Below, piece after piece: positions 35,942 to 44,808 of a stretch of DNA of 64,000 bases (the stretch's first letter is position 1; every line of letters begins with the position of its first letter). Below the pieces are notes generated by a model. That model saw only the letters and a list, made by a program, of their open reading frames with translations, ran no database searches and was not told the origin of the DNA. The stretch is from JAHEJJ01 sp965212205 (GTDB lineage: Bacteria; Bacteroidota; Bacteroidia; Flavobacteriales; Flavobacteriaceae): NCBI GenBank assembly GCA_965212205.1, contig CBDBUX010000019.1, positions 62,001 to 126,000 on the forward strand, written 5' to 3'. Made by a program: the position numbers and the translations under genes.

Positions 35942-35970
35942 CAAAAAGTCCCGATATAAACCGGGACTCT
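35942..35970 (-). terminator. rho-independent terminator for the M1 peptidase gene
   Basis: On the minus strand AGTCCCGGTTTATATCGGGA continues CTTTTTGT: stem AGTCCCG/CGGGACT with an 8-base loop and T-run, 22 bases after the M1 peptidase stop. Confidence 0.82.
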
Positions 35971-35992
35971 TATATCCTGAGGGTATAACGTA

Positions 35993-38302
35993 TTATTTCC
36001 CTTTTATATTCTCTTTGAACCTGTCAAAATCTGTTTTTTGTTCCTTTTTAGGCCAGGCATTATTGGTAATGTCAATATCGGCCGTTTCTGCTTCTGGGTC
36101 CACGATAATCCCTACCAATTCCTTTTGAGAAGAGATTACCCGCTTTACTTCTTTATCGTTCTTTCGCCAGATCTCCGGCGGATAGGTAACTTCCTCCTTG
36201 CTGCCATCGGCATAAGTGTACTCAACAATCAACGGCATAGGTATTCCCCCAGGCTTGTCGAACGTTACTTCATAAAAGTACTTTGGTTCTTCAACCTGAG
36301 CCCGTTCCTCTTCGGTCATATGATCCATCATATATTCTTTGAGCGACATGGAAGTCTCTGATGGTGCTTGCCCGACCAACGCCGGATCGAGGTTTGCATT
36401 TCCCTCTTCGGCCAGGTATACCATAGGAGGAAGATCGGCCTCCGTGATATTTCTTGCAGACATATAGGCTTGCAGCCTCTCAGAAGGCTTGTTATTTACG
36501 TAATATTTTTTAACCCCTTTTACCCCAATATCGACATAGTCTGTTGTGTAGAACCAACTCCTCCAGAACCAATCGAGGTCAACAGCTGAGGCATCTTCCA
36601 TAGTCCTGAAAAAATCCTCCGGGGTAGGATGTTTAAATTTCCAGCGTTGGGCATAAGTCTTAAAGGCATGATCGAAAAGCTCCTTTCCCATCACTGTTTC
36701 TCTAAGGATATTGAGTGCGGTGGCAGGTTTGCCATATGCATTAGGTCCGAGATTATAAACGTTTTCAGGGTTCGACATTATAGGAGAAAGCGCATTCTGA
36801 TCGCCACTCATATAAGGAATGATCTTGGAAGGGTCTCCTCTACGCGAGGGATATTTCAAATGAGGGCCTATCGCCTCAGGATATTCCTGCCCGAACTCCT
36901 GTTCGGCAAGGTATTGCATAAAGGTATCCAGACCTTCGTCCATCCAGCCCCACTGGCGTTCATCTGAATTCACGATCATCGGGAAGAAATTATGCCCCAC
37001 CTCATGGATGATGACTGATATCATCCCGAACTTTATCCTGTCTGAATATGAACCATCTTTGGCCGGTCTTCCATAATTCCAGCAGATCATGGGATATTCC
37101 ATTCCCTGGTTCTTGGCATGTACCGAAATAGCCTTATGATAAGGATAATCGAATGTATGTGAAGAATACGATTTTAAAGTACTGGCGACTGCCTTAGTAG
37201 ACCATTCTTCCCATAGAGGATTTCCTTCTTTTGGATAAAGGGACACAGCCATTACGTTCCTGTTCCCAAGTTTAACCGCCATCATATCCCAGATAAATTT
37301 TCTGGATGTGGCAAAACCAAAGTCACGGACATTCTCTGCCTTAAACTTCCAGGTTTGTTTCTTCTCTGAAAAGGACTTCTCTGCCATTTCAGCCTCCTGC
37401 TGGGTAACGATCATTACTGGGGTGTCGAAATTCTTTTGGGCTTGTTCGAAACGTTTTAGCATTTCTTTGCTAAAGACTTCCTTGCGGTTGGTCAATACCC
37501 CGGTGGCATCGAGTACATGGTCGTCCGGGACAGTTATATTTACCTCATAATCGCCAAAGGGCAGGGCAAATTCGCCACTTCCCCAAAACTGATGATTTTG
37601 CCAACCTTCAACATCGCTGTATACCGCCATTCTTGGAAAGAATTGTGCAATCACATACGCCCGATTTCCATCTTCCTTAAAATATTCATAACCCGAGCGT
37701 GCTCTTTTAATGGTATGATTGGGAATATTATACCACCATTTGATCCTAAAAGATATTTGCGAACCGCTTTTAAGCGTCTTTGGCAGGTCGATCCGCATCA
37801 TGGTCTGATTAATGGTGTAAGGCATGGAATTGCCCATGGCATCCCGAACATGCTCTATATTAAAACCACCTTCAAAGGTTTGCCCCATGAATTCGCCGGC
37901 AAACTGCCCTGTCTGATAGGCCATAGATACGCCATTTCCGTTACGGAGAGGGGATTTAGATTCTTTAGACCTGACATTCTGATCGAGTTGTACCCACAGA
38001 TATTCCAGATCATCCGGTGAATTGTTATGATAAGTGATAGTCTCCTGACCATAAATACGAGCGTTACGGTCGTCTAACTCTATATCCATCGTATAATCTG
38101 CCTGCTGCTGATAGTACTGAGGACCTGGTGCTCCAGAAGCCGATCTGTATGTGTTCGGGGTGGCAAATTCCTGGTACATCTGTCTGAATTTGCTTTGGTT
38201 GGTATGGCCCGGATCTCTCTCGTTTTCAGTCTCTTGCTGCGCTATAGCGGATGTGGCGGAAAATAGGATTAAAAAGGCCAGTAAATTTTTGAAATACACC
38301 AT
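35993..38302 (-). CDS. M1 family metallopeptidase (secreted)
   Basis: A 769-residue secreted zinc peptidase. A signal peptide (NLLAFLILFSATSAIAQ) leads into the M1 beta-sandwich domain. The zinc site HEVGH is at residues 433-437 with the third ligand Glu at 456 in GWMDEGLDTF, giving HEXXH-x18-E. A GAMEN-type exopeptidase motif is not obvious, and MEYPMICWNYG occupies that position. The C-terminal region is charged and ends DFDRFKENIKGK, with no CHU_C or Por_Secre_tail sorting domain. Expected role is degradation of external or periplasmic peptides. It has its own terminator. Confidence 0.92.
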   Translation of the reverse strand: MVYFKNLLAFLILFSATSAIAQQETENERDPGHTNQSKFRQMYQEFATPNTYRSASGAPGPQYYQQQADYTMDIELDDRNARIYGQETITYHNNSPDDLEYLWVQLDQNVRSKESKSPLRNGNGVSMAYQTGQFAGEFMGQTFEGGFNIEHVRDAMGNSMPYTINQTMMRIDLPKTLKSGSQISFRIKWWYNIPNHTIKRARSGYEYFKEDGNRAYVIAQFFPRMAVYSDVEGWQNHQFWGSGEFALPFGDYEVNITVPDDHVLDATGVLTNRKEVFSKEMLKRFEQAQKNFDTPVMIVTQQEAEMAEKSFSEKKQTWKFKAENVRDFGFATSRKFIWDMMAVKLGNRNVMAVSLYPKEGNPLWEEWSTKAVASTLKSYSSHTFDYPYHKAISVHAKNQGMEYPMICWNYGRPAKDGSYSDRIKFGMISVIIHEVGHNFFPMIVNSDERQWGWMDEGLDTFMQYLAEQEFGQEYPEAIGPHLKYPSRRGDPSKIIPYMSGDQNALSPIMSNPENVYNLGPNAYGKPATALNILRETVMGKELFDHAFKTYAQRWKFKHPTPEDFFRTMEDASAVDLDWFWRSWFYTTDYVDIGVKGVKKYYVNNKPSERLQAYMSARNITEADLPPMVYLAEEGNANLDPALVGQAPSETSMSLKEYMMDHMTEEERAQVEEPKYFYEVTFDKPGGIPMPLIVEYTYADGSKEEVTYPPEIWRKNDKEVKRVISSQKELVGIIVDPEAETADIDITNNAWPKKEQKTDFDRFKENIKGK

Positions 38303-38362
38303 TGTACGGGAATTTTTGGTGCCCGAAAATAGGATTTTTAGGTCAAAGTCGTGGGAAAGGGC

Positions 38363-38872
38363 TTAGAAGTTTAACATACCTTTATTATTTTCCCGTACCA
38401 GAATAAAGCTCTTTTTTTCTGTGCCGATTTTAATATGCACTACATTCTGTTGTTCCTCGAAGAGTTCTGTGAGTAAATTGTTTTCGACTTCGATCGAACT
38501 TACACTGTCCATATCTACTCCCGATAATTCCAGATAACAGATAATCAAATCATCCTTGTATTCCTTACCCAGGTATTTAAAAGTGTGTAACTCTCCATTT
38601 ATTTTGATAAGGATTTTGGTCGCAAGGTATTTTTCGATCAATGGCCCCGCTTGTGGATCTTCTTTGTCGGTTCCAAGCCTTGAATCGATTTCGTATCGGG
38701 TTTTTAAAAGTTCTTCCAGATCGTCTATAAAAATCCTCGTAGTGATCTGAAATGCCTGGTCGGCCTCATCGTACTGCATATTGGTCACGCTTACATAAAA
38801 TTTATGCAGCGAGGCAGCCATCAGCAATGGCACTAAGAGGATTACAAGATATTTGCTAAATCTAGTCAACAT
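38363..38872 (-). CDS. DUF6702 family protein
   Basis: A 169-residue protein with an N-terminal hydrophobic segment (YLVILLVPLLMAASLHKFYV) and the sequence SVTNMQYDEADQAFQITTRI typical of the small Bacteroidota DUF6702 proteins, followed by FIDDLEELLKTRY. The remainder is a beta-rich domain (ILIKINGELHTFKYLGKEYK). It lies immediately upstream of the M1 peptidase on the same strand (60-base gap), a neighbourhood I regard as conserved. Function unknown; periplasmic or membrane-anchored location is predicted. Confidence 0.75.
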   Translation of the reverse strand: MLTRFSKYLVILLVPLLMAASLHKFYVSVTNMQYDEADQAFQITTRIFIDDLEELLKTRYEIDSRLGTDKEDPQAGPLIEKYLATKILIKINGELHTFKYLGKEYKDDLIICYLELSGVDMDSVSSIEVENNLLTELFEEQQNVVHIKIGTEKKSFILVRENNKGMLNF

Positions 38873-38967
38873 ATTTCAACACTTTCTTCAATTACCTGGG
38901 CAGCCAGCCACAACTCTATGATGAAGGCTACTGCCACGAAATCATAATCAAATTTAATACCATAGAT

Positions 38968-39750
38968 TCAATCGAGTTCATTATCCTTTCGATAAAAGAC
39001 ACTTTTCTTTTTTAGATACTCCCAAATTTTTAGACGATCGTGTGTGTCAACTACGGCGCTAAAGGCAAAGTCTACCTCGCAATAATACATGAAATCATCA
39101 ATTTTAGATTCAGGGATGCTCAGTTCTTTAACAAAAAGGGAGTCGGGGTAGAACGCCCGGACTCTATCGGTTCTGGCATATTTACTCTCTGTAGCAATTC
39201 GTTTTTTAAGATATTTGGTCCTCCCTGTAATGGCATTCAGGAGCGGGTTCAACGGAACAATTCCACCGCCGGTAGTCGCCTCGTGCTTCAAACGTTCGGC
39301 CTGGGTTAAAGGTTTAACATATGCATTGGGAAGGCCAAGGGTTGAGGCCGTTACCACCCCGTCGGTTTTCATCTGTTTCATATCCCTGGTCAGGTCACCA
39401 GAAAGATCATAAGGCCTTAGAATAACCTCATCTAGTTCATTTACAAACTCTTCGAGAGGTACTTCAATACGCAGGCTTTCGAGCATCGCGCCAGATATAA
39501 CCAATGTTTTACGCTTAAATTGAACTGCCGAAAAGAGCAGCGTGTCTCCCAGGTTAACTCCTATGGTGAAATATCCTGCTTCATCGGTTATTGTTGCTCT
39601 GTTCCTGCTGGTGTTCATCACATGAACATCGGCGATGCTCTGTCCCTTATTCAATACTTTGCCCTCCAATTTACGCGTAAAAGGTGATTGAGCCATTGAA
39701 AAGCTACTGATCAATAGCAAAGAAAGTATCAGCCAATTATTCTTCGGCAT
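38968..39750 (-). CDS. carboxypeptidase-like regulatory domain protein, copy 2 of a tandem pair
   Basis: A 260-residue secreted protein with a signal peptide (LILSLLLISSFSMAQ) and one CarboxypepD_reg-like beta-sandwich domain (LEGKVLNKGQSIADVHVMNT, RATITDEAGYFTIGVNLGD). This domain usually precedes TonB receptor plugs, but here no plug or barrel follows. Instead there is a linker with NELDEVILRPYDLSG and a C-terminal part with LSIPESKIDDFMYYCEVDF. The same three parts occur in the gene just upstream, which overlaps this one by 14 bases, so the two are tandem paralogues. Function unknown. Confidence 0.8.
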   Translation of the reverse strand: MPKNNWLILSLLLISSFSMAQSPFTRKLEGKVLNKGQSIADVHVMNTSRNRATITDEAGYFTIGVNLGDTLLFSAVQFKRKTLVISGAMLESLRIEVPLEEFVNELDEVILRPYDLSGDLTRDMKQMKTDGVVTASTLGLPNAYVKPLTQAERLKHEATTGGGIVPLNPLLNAITGRTKYLKKRIATESKYARTDRVRAFYPDSLFVKELSIPESKIDDFMYYCEVDFAFSAVVDTHDRLKIWEYLKKKSVFYRKDNELD

Positions 39751-40483
39751 TTAACTGCTTTAAATAAATCTCACTCTGATTGACCAGAAATTCGATCAGC
39801 TGAAATTCATTATCTCGCTTTAAAAGGGATTTAGGCGGCATCTGTGTGTCGCAATAGATCAGGAAATCATCGATTTTATCGGCTGGTATATTAAGGTCGG
39901 TTACAAAAAATTCATCTTCATACACCTGTCGGAGTACATCGCTCATCTTCAGTGGCGCAGTATCCGGATCTTCTTTCTGCTTTGAGAGGAAAAGGGCTTT
40001 AAATATATTAACAAAGTTTATACCGTCCTGTAAGCTGGTTAGCTTCGGATCTGCTGCAATATTTACAACATCTGCAGACTGATCGGTTTCGTAATCGAAC
40101 TGTTTGAAATCCTCGTTTTGAAGTTCAAGAAATTTTTGCTGATTTTCCGGACTGACCACTACTTCATCTAATTCGGTTACCTTTTCATTTACCTCTACGA
40201 CAAGACGGTTGCGATCCAGTATCTCCTGGGTTATCTCAACGATTTCAATTTGATAATTTACCGAGGTAAAGACCAGTTCATCTTCGAGTTTTACACGAAT
40301 TGCAAATTCGCCCTTATCGTTGGTTATAGTAGCCCGTTCCGATGTGCTGTTGATCACATTCTCGTTAACTACATTGCTATTACGGTAAAGAACCTTGCCC
40401 CTCAAAATTTGTCGTTCGTCTTGCTGGGCCAAAATAATCGTACCACAAAAAACAAAAGCGACCAAAAGAAAAATCCGCCTCAT
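39737..40483 (-). CDS. carboxypeptidase-like regulatory domain protein, copy 1 of a tandem pair
   Basis: A 248-residue secreted protein with a signal peptide (IFLLVAFVFCGTIILAQ) and a CarboxypepD_reg-like domain (LRGKVLYRNSNVVNENVIN, RATITNDKGEFAIRVKLED), then TELDEVVVSPENQQ and a C-terminal segment LNIPADKIDDFLIYCDTQM. It is the upstream paralogue of the next gene on this strand. Neither has a TonB plug, beta-barrel or sorting tail. Co-translation through a 14-base overlap suggests the products act together. Confidence 0.8.
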   Translation of the reverse strand: MRRIFLLVAFVFCGTIILAQQDERQILRGKVLYRNSNVVNENVINSTSERATITNDKGEFAIRVKLEDELVFTSVNYQIEIVEITQEILDRNRLVVEVNEKVTELDEVVVSPENQQKFLELQNEDFKQFDYETDQSADVVNIAADPKLTSLQDGINFVNIFKALFLSKQKEDPDTAPLKMSDVLRQVYEDEFFVTDLNIPADKIDDFLIYCDTQMPPKSLLKRDNEFQLIEFLVNQSEIYLKQLNAEE

Positions 40484-40815
40484 AAATTATACTCCCAGGT
40501 TTTGGTTAACCATCGATAAAGAAATGCTTTCTTACCCTTAAAAAAAAATTTCTTGCCATTAAACTTATGTTAATATAGCCTTAAAAGTGAGTCATTTTCC
40601 TTGTCCTGAAAGCAGAAACTCATTATCGCCTGGCCCTATTTTAGCGATTCGCCTTGTATCTTAGGTCTGTTCACCCCATAAACATGTATTTAAGGGCAGA
40701 AAGTTAGGCGAATGTGGATATAGTCTTATTTTTGTTAGTCTGGATTAAACAGATAAAATCCATCCTCCTTAAGGAGCATTGCATGAAGAATTTACTATAG
40801 GATTAAAATAGTGAT
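40484..40815. other. 332-base divergent intergenic region before the first stalk cassette
   Basis: The region separates the CarboxypepD_reg pair from the A1/B1 cassette. It is AT-rich, has no convincing open frame and contains one promoter-like motif at 40727. No hairpin terminator or operator-like palindrome stands out. Confidence 0.5.
40727..40734 (+). promoter_or_regulatory. candidate -7 promoter element (TATTTTTG) for cassette 1
   Basis: TATTTTTG matches TAnnTTTG and lies 81 bases before the A1 ATG, which would give an 75-80 base leader. No -33 TTTG is seen at the expected distance. Confidence 0.42.
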
Positions 40816-43482
40816 ATGGTGATTGGAAAGAACCCTATAGCGAGTATCAGCCTCAGATCTCTTAAAACAAAACTCATGGTTTGCATTTTGAGTTTTTGTT
40901 TGGGCCATATAGCATTCGGGCAGATCAAGATCGGTGACAATCCACAAAATCTGGATCCAAATTCTGTTCTTGAATTGGAAAGCACCAACCGTGTGTTGGT
41001 CATCCCGCGAATTACAGATGCTCAGATGAATGCGATTACCCCTCTGAGAGGTGCATTGATCTTTAATATCGATAATCAATGTGTATACTTCTTCGACGGG
41101 TCTATCTGGCTAAACCTGTGTGAGACACTGGGCCTTACCCTCACCGCAGACGCTGTTGTAAATCCTGCCCCTACTATCGTCATCACACAAACAGATGATA
41201 ATTATAATTTTGAGGTCGGAGAGATACGGGGTACCAACATTGTTGATTTTAGCATCGGCGCGGTCGATATACAGAACAATTCGCTGACCGCCGAAAAACT
41301 GGCGCCAGATTCGGTGGGAAACGAAGAACTACGTGATAATTCGGTTACCGATTCGGAGATCGATTATAACCAGGTAACCTTAAACGACTTTACCAATGAT
41401 GCAGGCTTTATCACCAGCGCAAATATCGTTAGTGCCGACGCCGGCAATTCGGTGGTGGCCGGTAGTGATAATGGTGCTTTTTTCGACGATACACCTCTGC
41501 AAACCGCAATAGCAACTAACGCAGCGGATATCGGTACCGTAGCGCTCAGTGACAACGGTGATGGCACCTACAATTTTACCGATGCAGGTGGGAATGTTAC
41601 CGTTATCAGTGACACCTCATTATCTACTTTGTCCGATAACGGCGATGGTACTTTTACCTATACCGATGAAGCGGGTACCAACTATCTAATCGATTCCAAT
41701 GCCAGCGCCCTGCCCTATGACAATACTACATCAGGGCTCGCGGCGAACAATGTACAGGATGCTATTGATGAGATCAATGCTTCGGCCGGAACCGTATCCC
41801 TGGTGGATAACGGCGATGGTACATACGATTTCACCGATGCAGGAGGAAACACAACTATCATTAGCGATACTTCGATCTCAACCCTGGCCGATAACGGAGA
41901 TGGGACTTATACTTATACGGACGAGACCGGGGCCGTCCAGTTGATCGATATCAACGAAACTCAGGATCTGGCACAGGTATTAGCTATCGGTACAGATGCC
42001 AATGCGAATATCATAAATAACCTTCTTGACCCTCAGTTACCTCAGGATGCGGCCACAAAGTTTTATGTAGACCAGGAAATCGCCAATGTAGTAGGCAGCG
42101 GTAGTGGTGATCCTAATGATGAACTCCAGGACCTGGAACTTACCGCTACAACACTAACACTTACAAATGATCCAACGCCTGTACCCATAGATCTGGATAT
42201 TACTTTCGCCACCGACGCAGAACTTGCGGCCCTTAGCGTGGACGATGCGGATGCAGACCCAAACAACGAACTCAATACTACAGTTGTACTTAATGGTACT
42301 GATCTCGAAACAACTGACGCTGGTGGAACTATTACCACCGACCTATCATCCTTGATTGACGATGCCGATGCAGATCCCACCAATGAACTCAACACCGGCC
42401 TTACCCTTAGTGGTACTTCAATACAAGTAACCGATGCAGGAGGTACGCTTTCCCAGGACCTGGACGGGACATTTGCTACGGATGCAGAACTCGCCGGCCT
42501 TGGGGTGGATGACGCAGATGCTGACCCGACTAACGAACTCAATACCGCTCTTACGCTCAGCGGTACCTCTATTCAAGTAACCGATGCCGGAGGTACGCTT
42601 TCTCAGGACCTCAACGCGACCTTTGCTACCGATGCGGAACTCGCAGGTCTTAGTGTGGATGATGCAGATGCGGATCCTACGAACGAACTAAATACCGGGA
42701 TTGCCCTTAGCGGTACCGCGATTCAGCTAACCGATGCCGGTGGTACGCTCTCTCAGGATCTCGACGGGACTTTTGCAACCGATGCAGAACTCGCCGGGCT
42801 TAGTGTGAATGATGCAGATGCGGATCCTACTAACGAACTAAACACCGGGATTGCCCTTAGCGGTACCGCGATTCAGCTAACCGATGCCGGTGGTACGCTC
42901 TCTCAGGATCTCGACGGGACTTTTGCAACCGATGCAGAACTCGCCGGGCTTAGTGTGAATGATGCAGATGCGGATCCTACGAACGAACTAAACACCGGGA
43001 TTGCCCTCAGTGGTACAGCGATTCAGCTAACCGATGCCGGTGGTACGCTCTCTCAGGATCTCGACGGGACTTTTGCAACCGATGCAGAACTCGCCGGGCT
43101 TAGTGTGAATGATGCCGACTTCGATCCCACCAATGAATACAACACTGGAGTCAGTTTTGACGGAACCAACCTTACCGTTACAGACGGCGGGGGAAATCAG
43201 TCTGCTGATATTTCGGCTTTAGCAACAATTAAATCTATAACCCCGGTTACCAGCGATATCACCCTTAATACCATACACTACACGATACTTTTAAATCCTG
43301 GTGCTTATACGAATGGAGTTATTTTGCCGGCACCTGGAACTAATTTAGGCAGGATTTATGTTTTGAGGAATAATAGTGGTATAGCCATTCCAATTACCGG
43401 GGTAAGCAGCACCGCAACTGTTCCCAATAATCAAGCAGTTTGGCTGCAGAGTGATGGAATAATTTGGCAGCAAATCAATTGA
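40816..43482 (+). CDS. stalk protein A1: secreted tail-fibre-like repeat protein
   Basis: An 888-residue secreted protein with a signal peptide ending CLGHIAFGQ. Residues about 36-110 form a head module shared with the two later stalk proteins (KIGDNPQNLDPNS, TPLRGALIFNID, CVYFFDGSIW). Next come motifs typical of trimeric tail-fibre-like proteins: DFTNDAGFITSAN, GNSVVAGSDNGAFF, GLAANNVQDAIDEI and several DNGDGTYxFTDAGG strands. Residues about 463-775 are 50-residue repeats (150 bp) with DADADPTNELNT and FATDAELAGLSV. The C-terminal domain ends LWQSDG-like as AVWLQSDGIIWQQIN. No sorting domain is present. Its TGA overlaps the ATG of B1. Predicted role: extended surface fibre; function inferred only. 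Confidence 0.82.
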   Translation: MVIGKNPIASISLRSLKTKLMVCILSFCLGHIAFGQIKIGDNPQNLDPNSVLELESTNRVLVIPRITDAQMNAITPLRGALIFNIDNQCVYFFDGSIWLNLCETLGLTLTADAVVNPAPTIVITQTDDNYNFEVGEIRGTNIVDFSIGAVDIQNNSLTAEKLAPDSVGNEELRDNSVTDSEIDYNQVTLNDFTNDAGFITSANIVSADAGNSVVAGSDNGAFFDDTPLQTAIATNAADIGTVALSDNGDGTYNFTDAGGNVTVISDTSLSTLSDNGDGTFTYTDEAGTNYLIDSNASALPYDNTTSGLAANNVQDAIDEINASAGTVSLVDNGDGTYDFTDAGGNTTIISDTSISTLADNGDGTYTYTDETGAVQLIDINETQDLAQVLAIGTDANANIINNLLDPQLPQDAATKFYVDQEIANVVGSGSGDPNDELQDLELTATTLTLTNDPTPVPIDLDITFATDAELAALSVDDADADPNNELNTTVVLNGTDLETTDAGGTITTDLSSLIDDADADPTNELNTGLTLSGTSIQVTDAGGTLSQDLDGTFATDAELAGLGVDDADADPTNELNTALTLSGTSIQVTDAGGTLSQDLNATFATDAELAGLSVDDADADPTNELNTGIALSGTAIQLTDAGGTLSQDLDGTFATDAELAGLSVNDADADPTNELNTGIALSGTAIQLTDAGGTLSQDLDGTFATDAELAGLSVNDADADPTNELNTGIALSGTAIQLTDAGGTLSQDLDGTFATDAELAGLSVNDADFDPTNEYNTGVSFDGTNLTVTDGGGNQSADISALATIKSITPVTSDITLNTIHYTILLNPGAYTNGVILPAPGTNLGRIYVLRNNSGIAIPITGVSSTATVPNNQAVWLQSDGIIWQQIN
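42203..43142 (+). repeat. 150-bp coding repeats in A1
   Basis: Tandem 150-bp units encode 50 residues with GTLSQDLDGTFATDAELAG. Units beginning near 42721, 42871 and 43021 are nearly identical at the nucleotide level, including synonymous positions. The outer units are more diverged, and one shorter variant (ITTDLSSLIDDADADPTNE) lies at the start. The frame stays open throughout. This pattern indicates recent duplication of inner units. Confidence 0.9.
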
Positions 43483-44630
43483 TGAAAATATTTTTTTTCA
43501 TATCGCTCCTTTGCTGTACCTGGCTTCAGGCCCAAACCGCCCTTTATAACAGCGGAAACCTCAGGATCCACGACCAGGGACAGCTCGGTTTTCACACAGA
43601 CCTGATAAATAATGGGCCGTTCGACGAAAACCTGGGATTGGCCGGGTTTTACGGTAGTCAGCTGCTCGACATCAGTGGCGCCCTCATGCCGGTCCTCAAC
43701 GATGTCGAGATTGCCAACGCGAACGGAGTGAACCTCAGCATCGCCTTGAGTGTAATCAACAATACCAATTTCGTAACAGGAGATTTTATAGGCCCGAAAG
43801 ACCAGGCCGATATCGCTTATAATTTTTTAGATGATGCCTTTACAGTGGGCGAATCGGACGCTTCAAAGATCAATGGCTATGCCGTGATCCACAATAAACA
43901 GTCGTTTGCCTTTCCGGTAGGCGATGCCGTACATCTGAGAACATTGATCCTAAATTCAGAGTCGGTGAATGAACTGGCACGTTGTGCATATTTCTTTGAG
44001 GATCCGAATAATCCCTCGGCCTTCCCTCCTTTTGACACCCGACTTAAGCCAAGAACCATTGAGGCGGTGGGTACTACAGAGTTTTGGCGGCTAGAAGGAA
44101 ATGTTTCCTCTGCCATATCACTGAGCTGGAACCCAAGAAGCGATATGGCTTCGTTGGTACCCGAAATCGAAAGGGTAACAATAATGGGTTGGAGTAAAAC
44201 CGCAAATCGCTGGTTACCACTGGGAACCGCCAGTGTTTCTGGCGATCTCGACAATGGCGTGGTTAATTCAAACACATTCGTTCCCGACGAATATGAGGTT
44301 ATCACCTTCGGTAACCTGGCCGAGCCCGCTGATGTACTCACCCTCGACAATTTCCTGATTACACCCAATGGTGATGGTATCAATGACGTATTAATTATCG
44401 AAGAACTTGAAGAAAGTCCGAATAACAGCCTCAGATTATATGACAGAAATGGACTGCTGGTCTTCGAAATGATCAATTACCGCGATGAATTCAGGGGTTT
44501 TTCGAATGTAGGTAATCTTGTTTTGAACCCAGATCAGGGACTGCCCGAAGGGATCTATTACTATCTCATATCAATGGACGATCTGAACCTTAATTTTCAG
44601 GGATTTCTGTATCTGGAGCGCACGAATTAA
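43482..44630 (+). CDS. cassette protein B1: gliding-motility-associated C-terminal (CHU_C) domain protein
   Basis: A 382-residue secreted protein with signal peptide IFFFISLLCCTWLQAQ. The N-terminal two-thirds is shared with B2 and B3: GNLRIHDQGQLGFHTDLIN, a middle SFAFPVGDA and CAYFFEDPNN, then EFWRLEGNVSS. The C-terminal ~90 residues are the CHU_C / type B sorting domain, with TPNGDGINDVL, LRLYDRNGLLVFEM and LPEGIYYYLISMDD. Proteins with this domain are exported and placed on the cell surface by the type IX system. The start ATG at 43482 shares bases with the A1 stop, so translation is coupled and A1 is the likely partner. Confidence 0.88.
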   Translation: MKIFFFISLLCCTWLQAQTALYNSGNLRIHDQGQLGFHTDLINNGPFDENLGLAGFYGSQLLDISGALMPVLNDVEIANANGVNLSIALSVINNTNFVTGDFIGPKDQADIAYNFLDDAFTVGESDASKINGYAVIHNKQSFAFPVGDAVHLRTLILNSESVNELARCAYFFEDPNNPSAFPPFDTRLKPRTIEAVGTTEFWRLEGNVSSAISLSWNPRSDMASLVPEIERVTIMGWSKTANRWLPLGTASVSGDLDNGVVNSNTFVPDEYEVITFGNLAEPADVLTLDNFLITPNGDGINDVLIIEELEESPNNSLRLYDRNGLLVFEMINYRDEFRGFSNVGNLVLNPDQGLPEGIYYYLISMDDLNLNFQGFLYLERTN

Positions 44631-44652
44631 ACTTCACGTCTAATATTCGGAA

Positions 44653-44660
44653 TAACTTTG
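44653..44660 (+). promoter_or_regulatory. candidate -7 promoter element (TAACTTTG) for cassette 2
   Basis: TAACTTTG matches TAnnTTTG, 22 bases after the B1 stop and 148 bases before the A2 ATG. It would give a long leader. No other good match is seen closer to A2. Confidence 0.38.
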
Positions 44661-44808
44661 GAATATACTTCTAAATAAGGTGTTTTAGATAAATAGATCA
44701 GAATCAAGAAGGTATGACCACTAAAAAGTTTGTTTATACATACTTTTCTTACAAGTTTACAACTAATATTTCTACAAATATCCCTTTAAACGTAGTTTGG
44801 GAATCAAA

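Noticed and set aside
42063..42542. Minus-strand open frames rich in Ser-Ala within the stalk repeats, here and at many sites in A3
   Set aside because: They are mirror images of the Asp-Ala-Asp-Ala-Asp repeats, have no start context or domain, and recur with each repeat copy.
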